Below are positions 1 to 7,795 of a stretch of 61,332 bases of DNA, piece by piece. Position numbers and translations under genes: made by a program. This DNA comes from a virus: positions 1 to 61,332 of IMG/VR virus record IMGVR_UViG_3300028883_000051, one strand, 5' to 3'. The first letter of the stretch is position 1; the number at the start of each line of letters is the position of its first letter. Under the pieces are notes generated by a model. That model was not told the origin of the DNA. It did not search any database and saw only the letters and a list, made by a program, of their open reading frames with translations.

Positions 1-126
1 ATACGAATAATATCATCTTTACTCTGTATCATTAAGATTATCCTTTTTATACTGTTTAAGCATAGAACGATAGTGATCGTATTTATCATTAAAATATCGA
101 TGAATTTTCACATCGTCATAACGTAC
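1..126. repeat. Left copy of 126-bp terminal redundancy (contig closure)
   Basis: Bases 1-126 are identical to 61206-61331; the copies diverge at the next base (127 is t, 61332 is a). A gene ends inside this copy (stop at 19-21) and the next minus-strand gene starts at the equivalent of position 32, giving a normal 14-base gene overlap across the junction. This is what a circular assembly with a k-mer-length overlap gives; a real short direct terminal repeat is the alternative. Confidence 0.9.
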
Positions 127-432
127 TACATTAGCATCTATGCCTCCTATATCTTCTAGTTCTAGTGCTATATCTTCTAATAAACCTATTATTTTAAGTA
201 ACAGCTTTTTATAGTCTTGTACCGTATTTGCGGAATTATTTTGTATATTTTCCGCAACATCATATAGATAATCACCACACTCACGTGTTATCTTTGCCAG
301 TTCTTCTACGTCATCACAAAGATCATTATGATCTTCTATGATCTTATTACAGATATGTACTTTACTGTTAAAATCATCGATACATTCTTTATATATGGCT
401 AAGAGTGTATCGATAACAATTAGATATTTCAT
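19..432 (-). CDS. Acidic helical protein, paralogue family A (unknown function)
   Basis: 137 residues, rich in D, E, I and L and predicted almost wholly helical. It shares its layout with the neighbours at 435-953 and 60710-61237: an N-terminal helix ending near an LLxxYK-like segment, a central 'DYLYDV' motif (cf. 'SYDLYDV' in the neighbour), an acidic middle and a charged C-terminus. The start at 432 lies just after the stop of the upstream gene, with a purine-rich but weak ribosome site. Its C-terminal codons overlap the start of the next gene once the genome is circularised. I do not recognise a family. Confidence 0.7.
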   Translation of the reverse strand: MKYLIVIDTLLAIYKECIDDFNSKVHICNKIIEDHNDLCDDVEELAKITRECGDYLYDVAENIQNNSANTVQDYKKLLLKIIGLLEDIALELEDIGGIDANVVRYDDVKIHRYFNDKYDHYRSMLKQYKKDNLNDTE

Positions 433-434
433 AC

Positions 435-953
435 TTATATTTCTTTCTTCTTATCTTCAAGCAACTGCGCGTATTTGTTGTATACACCTTCATAATCAAA
501 AGTAATCGTAGCACGTGGATACCGGGTAGTATCCGCATCGTTATTACTGCAATCCTCTAAGCGGCGGGTAATGTTATCAAGGCTATCGATATAAAACCGC
601 AACTTTTTATCATATTTATCAATTAAGTCTAAGATATGGGGAATAGCGTGTTTATATTCGCCGTCATATTGCTTAAGAATTTTTACAAGTACATACCAGC
701 AATATGAATCATTGGTGCTATTTTCATCACGGCTGTAGTCAAGTAATCCTGAGAATAAATCCCCAAGACCTTCACTTACATCATACAGATCATATGAGCA
801 GTTTTCCGCTTCTTTAGTGACATATTCATATTCATTTACTAAATCGTCAATACTATCGCCAGCAGCATTATAATCTTCTACTAATGCCTCAATATCAACA
901 ATAGCCGCTTTGTATTCCTTAAGCAGTTGTTCTACTACATTCATACATTTCAT
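435..953 (-). CDS. Acidic helical protein, paralogue family A (unknown function)
   Basis: 172 residues, mostly helical and strongly acidic. It resembles the 19-432 product in its N-terminal third (xxLLxxYK, then 'YDLYDV') but is longer in the middle. A good ribosome site (AAGGAAG) sits 5-10 bases before the ATG at 953. It is part of a minus-strand run of tightly packed small genes. No catalytic motif is visible. A coiled-coil scaffold or inhibitor role would be a guess. Confidence 0.75.
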   Translation of the reverse strand: MKCMNVVEQLLKEYKAAIVDIEALVEDYNAAGDSIDDLVNEYEYVTKEAENCSYDLYDVSEGLGDLFSGLLDYSRDENSTNDSYCWYVLVKILKQYDGEYKHAIPHILDLIDKYDKKLRFYIDSLDNITRRLEDCSNNDADTTRYPRATITFDYEGVYNKYAQLLEDKKKEI

Positions 954-966
954 GGTTATCTTCCTT

Positions 967-1452
967 TTAGATGATATTATAGAATTGTACTTCTTTTGTT
1001 TGATTAACGATATAAACGGCTACATGTTTAAGTGTACTGACAAACAGGTCTTGCACATAAAGCGACCAATCACTTACACAACGGTAATTAAGGTCACTCC
1101 CACTAGGCATATACGGATAGATGGTATCCGGTATATTCCATCTCAATAACATATATTTAAAAAATTCAGTATACGCCTCCTTTTCTCTTACATAAGATAT
1201 ATTTTTTGTGAAGATTATATATGGTTGTGGCTTAGGACTAAGCTCACACAAGAAATATGCACCATATCGTGATAACCGAATACCAATGATGTTTGTCAGT
1301 ATATCGTCAAAGATAGCTTTTGGCAAACGTAGAATAAAATCCACGTTATCTTCTGTAATTACGCCATATTTAAGATTATTGGCGCTGTGGATGTATACCA
1401 CATCCACAGCCTTTTTATCGCCAAATACTTGCTTATACGTTAATTTGTTCAT
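967..1452 (-). CDS. Hypothetical protein
   Basis: 161 residues of mixed alpha/beta character, with no signal peptide, membrane segment or motif that I recognise. Its start overlaps the end of the 98-residue gene upstream by 4 bases (ATGA type), so the two are probably translationally coupled. Confidence 0.7.
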   Translation of the reverse strand: MNKLTYKQVFGDKKAVDVVYIHSANNLKYGVITEDNVDFILRLPKAIFDDILTNIIGIRLSRYGAYFLCELSPKPQPYIIFTKNISYVREKEAYTEFFKYMLLRWNIPDTIYPYMPSGSDLNYRCVSDWSLYVQDLFVSTLKHVAVYIVNQTKEVQFYNII

Positions 1453-1745
1453 ACGTGCATATATCCTATCTGGTCACGGGTTGTGACCAAGTAAATAATA
1501 TCCATATCAAAAGAAGCATAACTGAAATATCCAAAATAATTCTGGATAAAGTGCCGTTGTTCGGTGCTCCACGTTTCATATACCTTACATAGAATAGTGG
1601 TTACACCAAGTACCTCACCATAGTTAAGGCGTAGCCACTGGTTTCTACCGTTTTGATCAACATACCAGCAAACAACTTTATCATCTACGGGGTTGATAGC
1701 TTCTTTCTTGTATAGTGCATCTGGTGTATAAGCAAACTTAGGCAT
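1449..1745 (-). CDS. Hypothetical protein
   Basis: 98 residues, aromatic-rich (many Y, W and F), beta-like, no recognised motif. It starts 2 bases from the stop of the upstream gene and overlaps the downstream gene by 4 bases. It lies in the same transcription unit as the array of ~87-residue proteins upstream. Confidence 0.7.
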   Translation of the reverse strand: MPKFAYTPDALYKKEAINPVDDKVVCWYVDQNGRNQWLRLNYGEVLGVTTILCKVYETWSTEQRHFIQNYFGYFSYASFDMDIIYLVTTRDQIGYMHV

Positions 1746-1747
1746 TT

Positions 1748-2020
1748 TTACTTTCCTTTATCCTGATATACTGTCAATATTCTCTTGGCGATAAGAACAA
1801 AATCGGTATCTTGGCCTTTGCTATGATAAGTAAGACGGAACGTATCATATGTAAAAAAAATATCCTGCTCATCATATGTATATTCACTATTGCCATTAGC
1901 AAAGTCTATCATCACTTCAATAGCGGTTTCGATTGAATCTGCTACCGCATGCAGCGTAGTGTATGGCTTTGAGCGCGTACTCTGGATATTTATTGTATAC
2001 CCTGTATTGTATCTTAGCAT
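1748..2020 (-). CDS. Small alpha/beta protein, paralogue family B member 1
   Basis: 90 residues. This is the most diverged of six consecutive small proteins (1748-3324) that share one plan: an N-terminal beta strand, a turn, a second strand ending in an A/V-rich stretch, a helix of the type 'xxAhxxhhxhh', then a long strand pair and a C-terminal strand. Here the helix is the 'ETAIEVMIDFANG' region. Tight spacing (1-2 bases) to both neighbours implies one operon. Function unknown. Confidence 0.7.
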   Translation of the reverse strand: MLRYNTGYTINIQSTRSKPYTTLHAVADSIETAIEVMIDFANGNSEYTYDEQDIFFTYDTFRLTYHSKGQDTDFVLIAKRILTVYQDKGK

Positions 2021-2021
2021 T

Positions 2022-2285
2022 TTATTCTCCTTTTATAAAATCCAACGGTTCTATCCACGCTTGTATTTCGTGTTTTCCTTCTACATAATAGGATACATAA
2101 CCTAATCTACCGTTATAATCATAAGATGCGGGATAATGCCCTTGTTCTTTCTTAATATATTCCATTGTCCAATTAAGGGCATTTTCCCATGTATCCACTG
2201 CAACTAGTATTCTATTCATTTTATAGGTAGGCATATCTGCCTTAAGTGATACTAACCATACTTGATTTTTCTTATTTCGGGACAT
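2022..2285 (-). CDS. Small alpha/beta protein, paralogue family B member 2
   Basis: 87 residues. Visible elements are strand 'VWLVSL', strand 'RILVAVDTW', helix 'ENALNWTMEYIKKEQG', strand 'YVSYYVEG' and a C-terminal strand 'WIEPLDF'. The helix and C-terminal half align well by eye with the product of 2539-2808 (helix 'DVALKWATSYIEKEQG', then 'FTYYVAG' and 'YPFEY'), showing recent duplication. It overlaps the start of its downstream neighbour only at the operon level. Function unknown. Confidence 0.75.
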   Translation of the reverse strand: MSRNKKNQVWLVSLKADMPTYKMNRILVAVDTWENALNWTMEYIKKEQGHYPASYDYNGRLGYVSYYVEGKHEIQAWIEPLDFIKGE

Positions 2286-2535
2286 TTAACGTAAATTCCT
2301 CCACAGTCATAATCTGGCGTATAGACTCTGAAAAATAGGTAATAGTTATTTTATCTTTACCATACGGGTCTTTCTTAGTGGTATCTTCTAGGATTGTTGT
2401 ATTAAAATCCCACTCATACAACTGTCGATATATGTATTGTACCGCATCATTCTGATCATTAAAGATAGCGAAACATATCTGTTCTCTTGGCTTATCCGCC
2501 AAGCACCACTTTATCAGATACAAATTTTTACGCAT
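2272..2535 (-). CDS. Small alpha/beta protein, paralogue family B member 3
   Basis: 87 residues with the family plan: strand 'LYLIKWCL', strand 'ICFAIFNDQ', helix 'NDAVQYIYRQLYEW', strand 'ITITYFSE' and a final strand 'VEEFTLNV'. Its 3' end overlaps the start of the downstream gene by 14 bases. No catalytic residues stand out. Confidence 0.7.
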   Translation of the reverse strand: MRKNLYLIKWCLADKPREQICFAIFNDQNDAVQYIYRQLYEWDFNTTILEDTTKKDPYGKDKITITYFSESIRQIMTVEEFTLNVPK

Positions 2536-2538
2536 GGG

Positions 2539-2808
2539 TTATATTCTCCTAGTGTATTCAAACGGATATACATGGACTTTTGCCGGATACAGCCCGGCTA
2601 CATAATAGGTAAATAGCACTTCATTTCCGATATAATCAATTTGCGTGGGAATAACCGCCGATCCTTGCTCTTTCTCTATATAAGATGTTGCCCATTTAAG
2701 GGCAACATCCTTAGTTTTAGCAATACAGCGCATACTTGGTGACTCATTCCAATTAGTAGAATGACGCATATATTCTACTACTACCCATACTACCGTTTTT
2801 TCAGGCAT
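2539..2808 (-). CDS. Small alpha/beta protein, paralogue family B member 4
   Basis: 89 residues from the ATG at 2808. A longer open frame reaches 2889, but the internal ATG is preferred. It overlaps the stop of the upstream gene (ATGCCTGA) and brings the length and the N-terminal strand ('VVWVVVEYM') into line with its paralogues. It is closest to the product of 2022-2285. Function unknown. Confidence 0.7.
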   Translation of the reverse strand: MPEKTVVWVVVEYMRHSTNWNESPSMRCIAKTKDVALKWATSYIEKEQGSAVIPTQIDYIGNEVLFTYYVAGLYPAKVHVYPFEYTRRI

Positions 2809-3061
2809 ATACCTTTTCCTTTGTAATGTAGCAATAATAGTTGCTACCTGTGATAAACAGTAAGGCAGGCATATTGGAACTATCTTCATAATTAACGTTT
2901 TCGATGGTAGCGCCGTCTTTACCTTTTACTTCTTGAGTAAGATAAAAAGCATATTCTACCGCTTTATCCTTATTGTCATATACGCGCATTAAATGCGGTA
3001 TTCCCCCGTTGGGGGTTGATAGGTTATTCTGCCAAAATACGCAATACACATGTTTTTCCAT
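2801..3061 (-). CDS. Small alpha/beta protein, paralogue family B member 5
   Basis: 86 residues with the family plan: strand 'VYCVFWQNN', strand 'HLMRVYDN', helix 'KDKAVEYAFYLTQEVKG', then strands 'ALLFITG' and 'YYCYITKE'. Its start shares a base with the stop of the upstream member at 3061. Function unknown. Confidence 0.7.
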   Translation of the reverse strand: MEKHVYCVFWQNNLSTPNGGIPHLMRVYDNKDKAVEYAFYLTQEVKGKDGATIENVNYEDSSNMPALLFITGSNYYCYITKEKVYA

Positions 3062-3324
3062 TATTCACGCACCGCCCATGCCTCAACTGCATAACGGATA
3101 TAGGTATGTAACAGGTCACTATACCCGGTTATTTCATAATATCCGGGTTCGTCTTTATACAATTGTGTACGCGTAACACCTACATTACGCATGCTGTCAC
3201 GCACACAATCTATTGCTTGCTCTCGGCTTGTATAGATCGCCCAAAGTACACGGCGATCCATCCCTGATTTACGTATATATACAAGCCAAACATTATCAGC
3301 ATAGCTAAATTCGTGTTTATTCAT
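3061..3324 (-). CDS. Small alpha/beta protein, paralogue family B member 6
   Basis: 87 residues: strand 'VWLVYIRKS', strand 'VLWAIYTS', helix 'REQAIDCVRDSMRNVG', then strands around 'YYEITGY' and 'RYAVEAWAV'. It is the first gene of the array and overlaps the end of the ardC-like gene by 8 bases. Small proteins with this strand-strand-helix start ('W.V......A.F....A.....') are common in phages, but I cannot assign a named family. Confidence 0.7.
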   Translation of the reverse strand: MNKHEFSYADNVWLVYIRKSGMDRRVLWAIYTSREQAIDCVRDSMRNVGVTRTQLYKDEPGYYEITGYSDLLHTYIRYAVEAWAVRE

Positions 3325-4312
3325 TTTCTTTCAACTCCTTTATTGTCCATAAATAGGCCCTATAAGCCATAGACGCAGCTACACTAAACATTAGGCGGTA
3401 TTCTTTTGCATTGAATACACGCCCCCAATTATTGATATAGCGTAAATCATTTTTATGTACGTCCGGATCAATTATTACCCGGATATGCATACGAATGAAA
3501 AACGCCAGTAATTGCGCTACTAGTTCTTCTAGCGCGTATTTCTTACTACCGAATTCACCGGATAGATCGCGATCCATACGTGTAGAATGACCCGTACTAT
3601 GCCCTAATTCATGCAATAGGGCAGTAAGGTAAGCAATTTGACTAGTGAATTGATCCTTCGCCGGAAGCACAATCAAATCCCTAAGTGGCAAATAGGCCGG
3701 ATTTTCATTAGGGATATATTGTATGCTAGGATGTGACGGCATGTTATCATACCATGCCGTAAATGATGCTTTAATATCAGCATCTTCTACAAGTGGGCCA
3801 TTACCATTAATAGCCCACTTATCCAGTAGTTCCTGTTCCTCATCCTTATCGGTGAAATTCAGGTATTCGATTGGATAAGCGTAAAAGTAGCGCATCCAAG
3901 GAACAGGTTTTTTGGCGCTATCGTCGCCATTAGCTATTTGTTCATCATATTCCTTTAGTTTCTCAGCGTCAGGAATATTCCAATATTGCATTAGAACACC
4001 TGACGCACCTTTTTTAATAACATAACGCTGGCGGTATATACCATCAACTTTAATTTTACGGGCGCTTTTGCCCGTGATCTGCCCCTTTGGTATATATGCC
4101 ATGATATTGTATGGCATAATACCTTTTTGTGCCTTAAGGTAATGGCCTACCGCCATAAGGACGTTTAGCCCGCTATAGGCGTGTCCTGTTATGGCATTTA
4201 CGATAGCATCTACTGGAATCCATACGTCGGAACGATTCCAGAAAGACCCTACATTTTCATCTTGTAGATATTGCCAGATAGTATCTGCAAATTTTTCAGG
4301 TACGTATGCCAT
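3317..4312 (-). CDS. ardC: ArdC-like antirestriction protein (ssDNA-binding domain plus zincin metallopeptidase domain)
   Basis: 331 residues. The N-terminal ~150 residues match the ArdC/TraC-type ssDNA-binding domain pattern (NxxxLMAVGHYL, then a basic beta-rich part). The C-terminal half carries the zincin signature HELGH at residues 234-238, followed by 'STGHSTRMDRD' and the 'ALEELVAQ' segment with the expected third ligand near E262-E263. In known ArdC proteins this domain protects incoming DNA against type I and II restriction. The usual EELVAE has a Q at its last position here. The gene lies at the head of a run of small accessory genes, which fits an early anti-defence locus. Confidence 0.88.
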   Translation of the reverse strand: MAYVPEKFADTIWQYLQDENVGSFWNRSDVWIPVDAIVNAITGHAYSGLNVLMAVGHYLKAQKGIMPYNIMAYIPKGQITGKSARKIKVDGIYRQRYVIKKGASGVLMQYWNIPDAEKLKEYDEQIANGDDSAKKPVPWMRYFYAYPIEYLNFTDKDEEQELLDKWAINGNGPLVEDADIKASFTAWYDNMPSHPSIQYIPNENPAYLPLRDLIVLPAKDQFTSQIAYLTALLHELGHSTGHSTRMDRDLSGEFGSKKYALEELVAQLLAFFIRMHIRVIIDPDVHKNDLRYINNWGRVFNAKEYRLMFSVAASMAYRAYLWTIKELKENE

Positions 4313-4314
4313 GA

Positions 4315-4932
4315 TTATACCTTTACAATACCGATAGTGGTTTGAAACTGTAAATTTACATCTTGGCCGATAATGTTTAGCTTTACTACATTGTCGATTG
4401 CATTAGCAGTATATGGGAAATCGTACAATTCCCACATATCGATGCCAAAACGCTCATATAGCATATTGTCCCATTCACGCAAATACATCCATTTAAGGTG
4501 GTATTCACGCTTTTTGTATTCCGTGTCATAAAATACATAATCACCGACACCTACTTCAAGCGTCTTAAGATAGGTTATTGACGAGTTAAATGAAATTACG
4601 TGATCGGGAGGAAATAGCATTACCTCTTGGCAATTATCTGTCATTAGATAATGGGATAAAAAGCGCCGTGGGGCTGTTACCTTTGCCAATACCATCTTTA
4701 AGACAATATCAGCAACATTCTGTGGAATATCATCTTTCAAGACAAAACGGTGTACTGTCAATGTATTGCCATTAGGCGAAATTACGCCTATATGCGCATA
4801 CTCCCTATATAGATCAACATCTAATCTGTAGACCTTATCATAAATATCTACAGATACGCCGATAAAAGTCTTACCCTTACCTAATTCTGCCTTATAATCT
4901 TCTACTGCCTGCTCCACGATATTGTACGGCAT
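4315..4932 (-). CDS. Hypothetical protein
   Basis: 205 residues, mixed alpha/beta, soluble, with no motif I recognise. Its ATG overlaps the stop of the upstream gene by one base (4932) and it ends 2 bases before ardC, so the three genes are likely co-transcribed and coupled. Confidence 0.7.
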   Translation of the reverse strand: MPYNIVEQAVEDYKAELGKGKTFIGVSVDIYDKVYRLDVDLYREYAHIGVISPNGNTLTVHRFVLKDDIPQNVADIVLKMVLAKVTAPRRFLSHYLMTDNCQEVMLFPPDHVISFNSSITYLKTLEVGVGDYVFYDTEYKKREYHLKWMYLREWDNMLYERFGIDMWELYDFPYTANAIDNVVKLNIIGQDVNLQFQTTIGIVKV

Positions 4933-5540
4933 TATGCTATTGTCCTTTCTTTTGACAACTTATCCAGATAGGTTGTATTAAGGTAGTTTGCTACTTCTAC
5001 CTCATCATAATAATTTGACGGTAAACGATCTTCTATTTGCCGTAAGTGGAATACGTCAAATAAATATGTATGACCGCCAATAGTCCCGAAATTTCTATAT
5101 ACCATATCTATGAAAACATCATATATATGGTATCCAGCGGTATACGCCGCATTAAGCGTATCCTCAACGATAGCATAATCAGATGTAAAATCCTGATTAT
5201 GCTGCATAGCGTCAAAACCTACTTTAAGGTCTTTCCTTATGGCAAAAAACTTATCTTCTGACATAAGGTCAATAACTTCACCGCAAAGCATATACGGCAT
5301 GGTAAAGATATGAAGTGCATCTTCCCCATTATAGGTCATAGTGGCAAAATTGCCTACATCGATCCCTAGCTCGCTGTAATACTCATAGCGCAAAGGATCG
5401 TCGGTTATGACCACTACCCGTATTTCATCACTATCAACGGGCATATAGAGATAAGCCTGTACGGTAGCACCAATACCAAGTAGGTGGTATTTGTTACCGT
5501 CTAAGCCATACGATGAATAAGGCAAATGAAAAGACATCAA
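4932..5540 (-). CDS. Hypothetical protein, possibly a degenerate kinase-fold protein
   Basis: 202 residues. By eye the order of features recalls phage kinase-like proteins: a glycine-rich 'LLGIGATVQAY' near residues 21-31, a strand 'RVVVITDD', a hinge-like 'IFTMPYM' and 'RNFGTIGGHTYLFDVF' that could stand for the catalytic-loop N and the DFG-like D. The usual lysine and HxD aspartate are not clear, so any kinase activity is doubtful. Start is at 5540, where a 4-base ATGA overlap with the upstream stop is seen. Confidence 0.6.
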   Translation of the reverse strand: MMSFHLPYSSYGLDGNKYHLLGIGATVQAYLYMPVDSDEIRVVVITDDPLRYEYYSELGIDVGNFATMTYNGEDALHIFTMPYMLCGEVIDLMSEDKFFAIRKDLKVGFDAMQHNQDFTSDYAIVEDTLNAAYTAGYHIYDVFIDMVYRNFGTIGGHTYLFDVFHLRQIEDRLPSNYYDEVEVANYLNTTYLDKLSKERTIA

Positions 5541-5875
5541 CGCAATTCCTTTTCTATGGCCTTAAGAGCTTTAATCATTTCTTTGCGCTTATTGTTAATA
5601 TTGCGCAGTTCTTTCTCTATTTTCTCTTTTTCTATGGACAGGAAAAATAAGTGCAATTCCTGTCCATGCGCTTTTACATATTCAACCGCGGCGGCTACCA
5701 TGTGATTAGCATTATCACCGCTATATTGTTCAATAATACGATTATGCTCTAAATCGTACAATACAAAATATTCCTTGTATTGTACGACTACCGTCATATT
5801 ACGTCTAAACATCATATGGTACTCATTACGGGCAAAACCACTTTTTGCCCTTACATAAGCATAATATTCGGACAT
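5537..5875 (-). CDS. Hypothetical protein with C-terminal coiled coil
   Basis: 112 residues from the ATG at 5875. This start is chosen over 5905 because AAGGAAAA lies at the right distance before it. The N-terminal part is beta-like; the last ~40 residues ('IEKEKIEKELRNINNKR', 'MIKALKAIEKELR') form a highly charged coiled coil. The stop overlaps the start of the next gene by 4 bases. Confidence 0.7.
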   Translation of the reverse strand: MSEYYAYVRAKSGFARNEYHMMFRRNMTVVVQYKEYFVLYDLEHNRIIEQYSGDNANHMVAAAVEYVKAHGQELHLFFLSIEKEKIEKELRNINNKRKEMIKALKAIEKELR

Positions 5876-5899
5876 GGCGTTTTCCTTATTACTATATCC

Positions 5900-5958
5900 G
5901 GGCAATCATAGGGCATAAATAAATTTATGCTCTATGGTTGCCCCCATATAGGGGGCAA
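5900..5958 (-). promoter_or_regulatory. Two overlapping, mutually exclusive hairpins in an intergenic spacer
   Basis: An imperfect ~20-bp stem (5900-5943, arms from GGGCAA to TTGCCC around GCATAAAT/ATTTATGC) shares its right arm with a second hairpin, TTGCCCCC (5938-5945) with GGGGGCAA (5951-5958). Only one can form at a time. The spacer lies between the stop at 5965 and the start at 5875 on the minus strand. There is no following T-run, so a simple intrinsic terminator is unlikely. Confidence 0.6.
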
Positions 5959-5964
5959 AGACTA

Positions 5965-6252
5965 CTAGGCTTTAAGTGCCGCAATTACCGCCTTAATCTT
6001 ATTTTCTACATAAGCCCGATTAACGGGTCTTTCGACAAAAACAATACACTCAAACCTATATCCATATATTCCAATGGTAAGGTTTTTCCGGGTATAATCA
6101 AACACAAGCGAATAAAAATAGCCATCAACGTTATTATCGATAGCTACTTCTATTTGATATGCGTCGGCATTAGTGCTAGTTTCCAGCACGTAATCAAACA
6201 TATCTGATTGTAAAAACGTCTCAACGTTATTGAAGATATACTGTTTATTCAT
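5965..6252 (-). CDS. Hypothetical protein
   Basis: 95 residues, alternating strands and helices ('QIEVAIDNN', 'FYSLVFDY', 'NLTIGIYGYRF', C-terminal helix 'VENKIKAVIAAL'). A CTGAAAGGATAAAGCC-type ribosome site precedes the ATG at 6252. It is not recognised. Confidence 0.7.
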   Translation of the reverse strand: MNKQYIFNNVETFLQSDMFDYVLETSTNADAYQIEVAIDNNVDGYFYSLVFDYTRKNLTIGIYGYRFECIVFVERPVNRAYVENKIKAVIAALKA

Positions 6253-6289
6253 GGCTTTATCCTTTCAGGAAAATATATGGACTATAGAA

Positions 6290-6874
6290 TTACAGTTGGA
6301 TTATCTTATCCTTTACATCTTTTCCTTGCCATAGGAAAGTAAGATTATTACATAATTCAATCGGAATACGATCAATATGCTGCATATTAAATCCGAGAAA
6401 TGTAATGGTTACGCATGACTTACAATCTGGATAGATGTGAATCTGAAATTCCTCTATATCGGGGAAATAGCGGTATACTACTTCTATACCGCCGTATTCC
6501 GTAACTACCCGGTGTAGTGGCATAGCATTACCGTTTGCATATTCCGGGTCAATTATAGTATATAGCGCGTGTTCAAGGATTGTACGGAACAATTGATCAA
6601 GCGCGCCATCCTTGTAGTTATTCCAGAATAACTCTTTTTCTTCCCTATTGGTAGGGAAGCCGTACTCAGCCACTAACGCAAGTAATGCCTCATCAATGGT
6701 AAAGTAAGGCTTATCCTGAATAAATTCCTCATCGGCATAGATATTATCTTCTACCTGCATATCGCCGATTGTTCTATGCAAGTTTCCTTGCACAATACGG
6801 GTTTTAATATAACTACCCGTATCCCGCACCGACAATCTATAAACACGTTTATTTTCGGTATATTTATCAGACAT
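6290..6874 (-). CDS. Hypothetical protein
   Basis: 194 residues, soluble, mixed alpha/beta; no recognised domain. The ribosome site AAGGATAAG precedes the start at 6874. Flanked by hairpin-containing spacers on both sides (6893-6974 upstream). Confidence 0.7.
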   Translation of the reverse strand: MSDKYTENKRVYRLSVRDTGSYIKTRIVQGNLHRTIGDMQVEDNIYADEEFIQDKPYFTIDEALLALVAEYGFPTNREEKELFWNNYKDGALDQLFRTILEHALYTIIDPEYANGNAMPLHRVVTEYGGIEVVYRYFPDIEEFQIHIYPDCKSCVTITFLGFNMQHIDRIPIELCNNLTFLWQGKDVKDKIIQL

Positions 6875-6892
6875 TATCTTATCCTTATCCTT

Positions 6893-6974
6893 TGCTATTT
6901 TGCGATTATAAGCGCATAAGGATTTATGCGCTTATAAAAACAAAATAGCATAGAGCAACTAGTGCCCTATGCTA
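6893..6974 (-). promoter_or_regulatory. Long near-perfect hairpin overlapping a second hairpin
   Basis: TGCTATTTTG (6893-6902) pairs with CAAAATAGCA (6941-6950). Inside it a perfect 13-bp stem (6907-6919 with 6924-6936) closes a 4-base loop, so the whole stem is about 23 bp plus a small internal loop. The outer right arm overlaps TAGCATAG (6946-6953), which can instead pair with CTATGCTA (6967-6974). As at 5900-5958, two exclusive structures sit between minus-strand genes. Confidence 0.7.
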
Positions 6975-6980
6975 TAGATG

Positions 6981-7319
6981 CTACCTTATTTCGCCATTAA
7001 TAACCAAAGAAAACATCCTGTCATATCTTTGGTTTAGTTCAATAGCTTGGCTTTCTGCCTCATCTAACGTATACAGCAACTTCAGCATATTGCTGATATA
7101 TGACACGATTATCTTTTTCGTGTTTCCTGCCGGGATATAGCCGTACACTTGGCTATACAGTCTTACTGCGTCAAATTCTACAATACCGTTTGTGATTATA
7201 AGCCGGACAGCAGCACCAACGTTGTCATGCTTATTGCACATGATAACATATGTTACGGCTTCCTTGGGGGTATCCTTAATCATATTGTACATAGCTTCAA
7301 TTTGCTTTTTCCGTGACAT
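6981..7319 (-). CDS. Hypothetical protein
   Basis: 112 residues, helical N-terminus ('KQIEAMYNMIKDTPKE'), then strands and a helical C-terminus. It is the first well-supported gene of the left minus-strand operon. An AGAAAGG ribosome site lies before the ATG at 7319. Not recognised. Confidence 0.7.
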   Translation of the reverse strand: MSRKKQIEAMYNMIKDTPKEAVTYVIMCNKHDNVGAAVRLIITNGIVEFDAVRLYSQVYGYIPAGNTKKIIVSYISNMLKLLYTLDEAESQAIELNQRYDRMFSLVINGEIR

Positions 7320-7563
7320 AGACTAAAACCTTTCTTATGCCAACTCCCCCACGATATGTGGGGTTTCGGTTATTATGGCGAAATTTGCCTAGTACATATG
7401 TAGTTGTACGGGCGGGATTATCACCATATACATACAATAGTGTATTATATCCTGTTTGCCCTATAATCACAATAATCGTATTGTTTTTATAGTGGGGTGT
7501 TTTCCTTGCGCGTATACGCGTATATAAAGGAAAAGCACCGCCGGAAAAACAGGGGCGGCACAC
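7297..7563 (-). CDS. Doubtful open reading frame in the leader region
   Basis: 88 codons with no internal ATG, a non-ATG start, no ribosome site and GC-rich palindromic DNA beneath its first third. It covers the ribosome site of the following gene. It may be a chance frame in an untranslated leader. Confidence 0.2.
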   Translation of the reverse strand: MCRPCFSGGAFPLYTRIRARKTPHYKNNTIIVIIGQTGYNTLLYVYGDNPARTTTYVLGKFRHNNRNPTYRGGVGIRKVLVYVTEKAN

Positions 7564-7602
7564 GATTTTATGTATATACCGATAATCTAATTTTTAAGGT
7601 TA

Positions 7603-7657
7603 AGCAAGGACACCGGGATAACAGTAAGTATAAAGGATAATTTGTGGTGTCCTTGCT
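7603..7657 (-). promoter_or_regulatory. 12-bp perfect inverted repeat in the left-operon leader
   Basis: AGCAAGGACACC (7603-7614) and GGTGTCCTTGCT (7646-7657) are exact inverted copies around a 31-base loop. They lie downstream of the minus-strand promoter at 7796-7824, so the transcript can form this hairpin. A short U-rich stretch follows, so weak attenuation is possible; protein binding is equally possible. Confidence 0.6.
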
Positions 7658-7672
7658 GTATAACAATAATAA

Positions 7673-7752
7673 TAAGTAAAAAGAATTATCTACTACAAAT
7701 ACTAAGTAAAAAGAATTATCTACCACTAACACTATATACAAAAATTATCTAC
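7673..7752. repeat. Three ~30-bp direct repeats (iteron-like)
   Basis: Copies end at 7693, 7723 and 7752. Copies 1 and 2 share 21 exact bases (7673-7693 and 7703-7723, beginning TAAGTAAAAAG and ending ATTATCTAC); copy 3 keeps the last 12. The less conserved part of each unit reads like TACNACTAACACTA. Spacing is 30 and 29 bp. They lie just downstream of the left minus-strand promoter and could be regulator sites or origin iterons. Confidence 0.75.
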
Positions 7753-7795
7753 TGCTAACGTTATAGTGTTTTGTACGGATTCCCCGTACGCCCGA

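Noticed and set aside
7297-7563. 88-codon minus-strand frame
   Set aside because: Non-ATG start, no ribosome site, lies over palindromic leader DNA. Listed only at low confidence.
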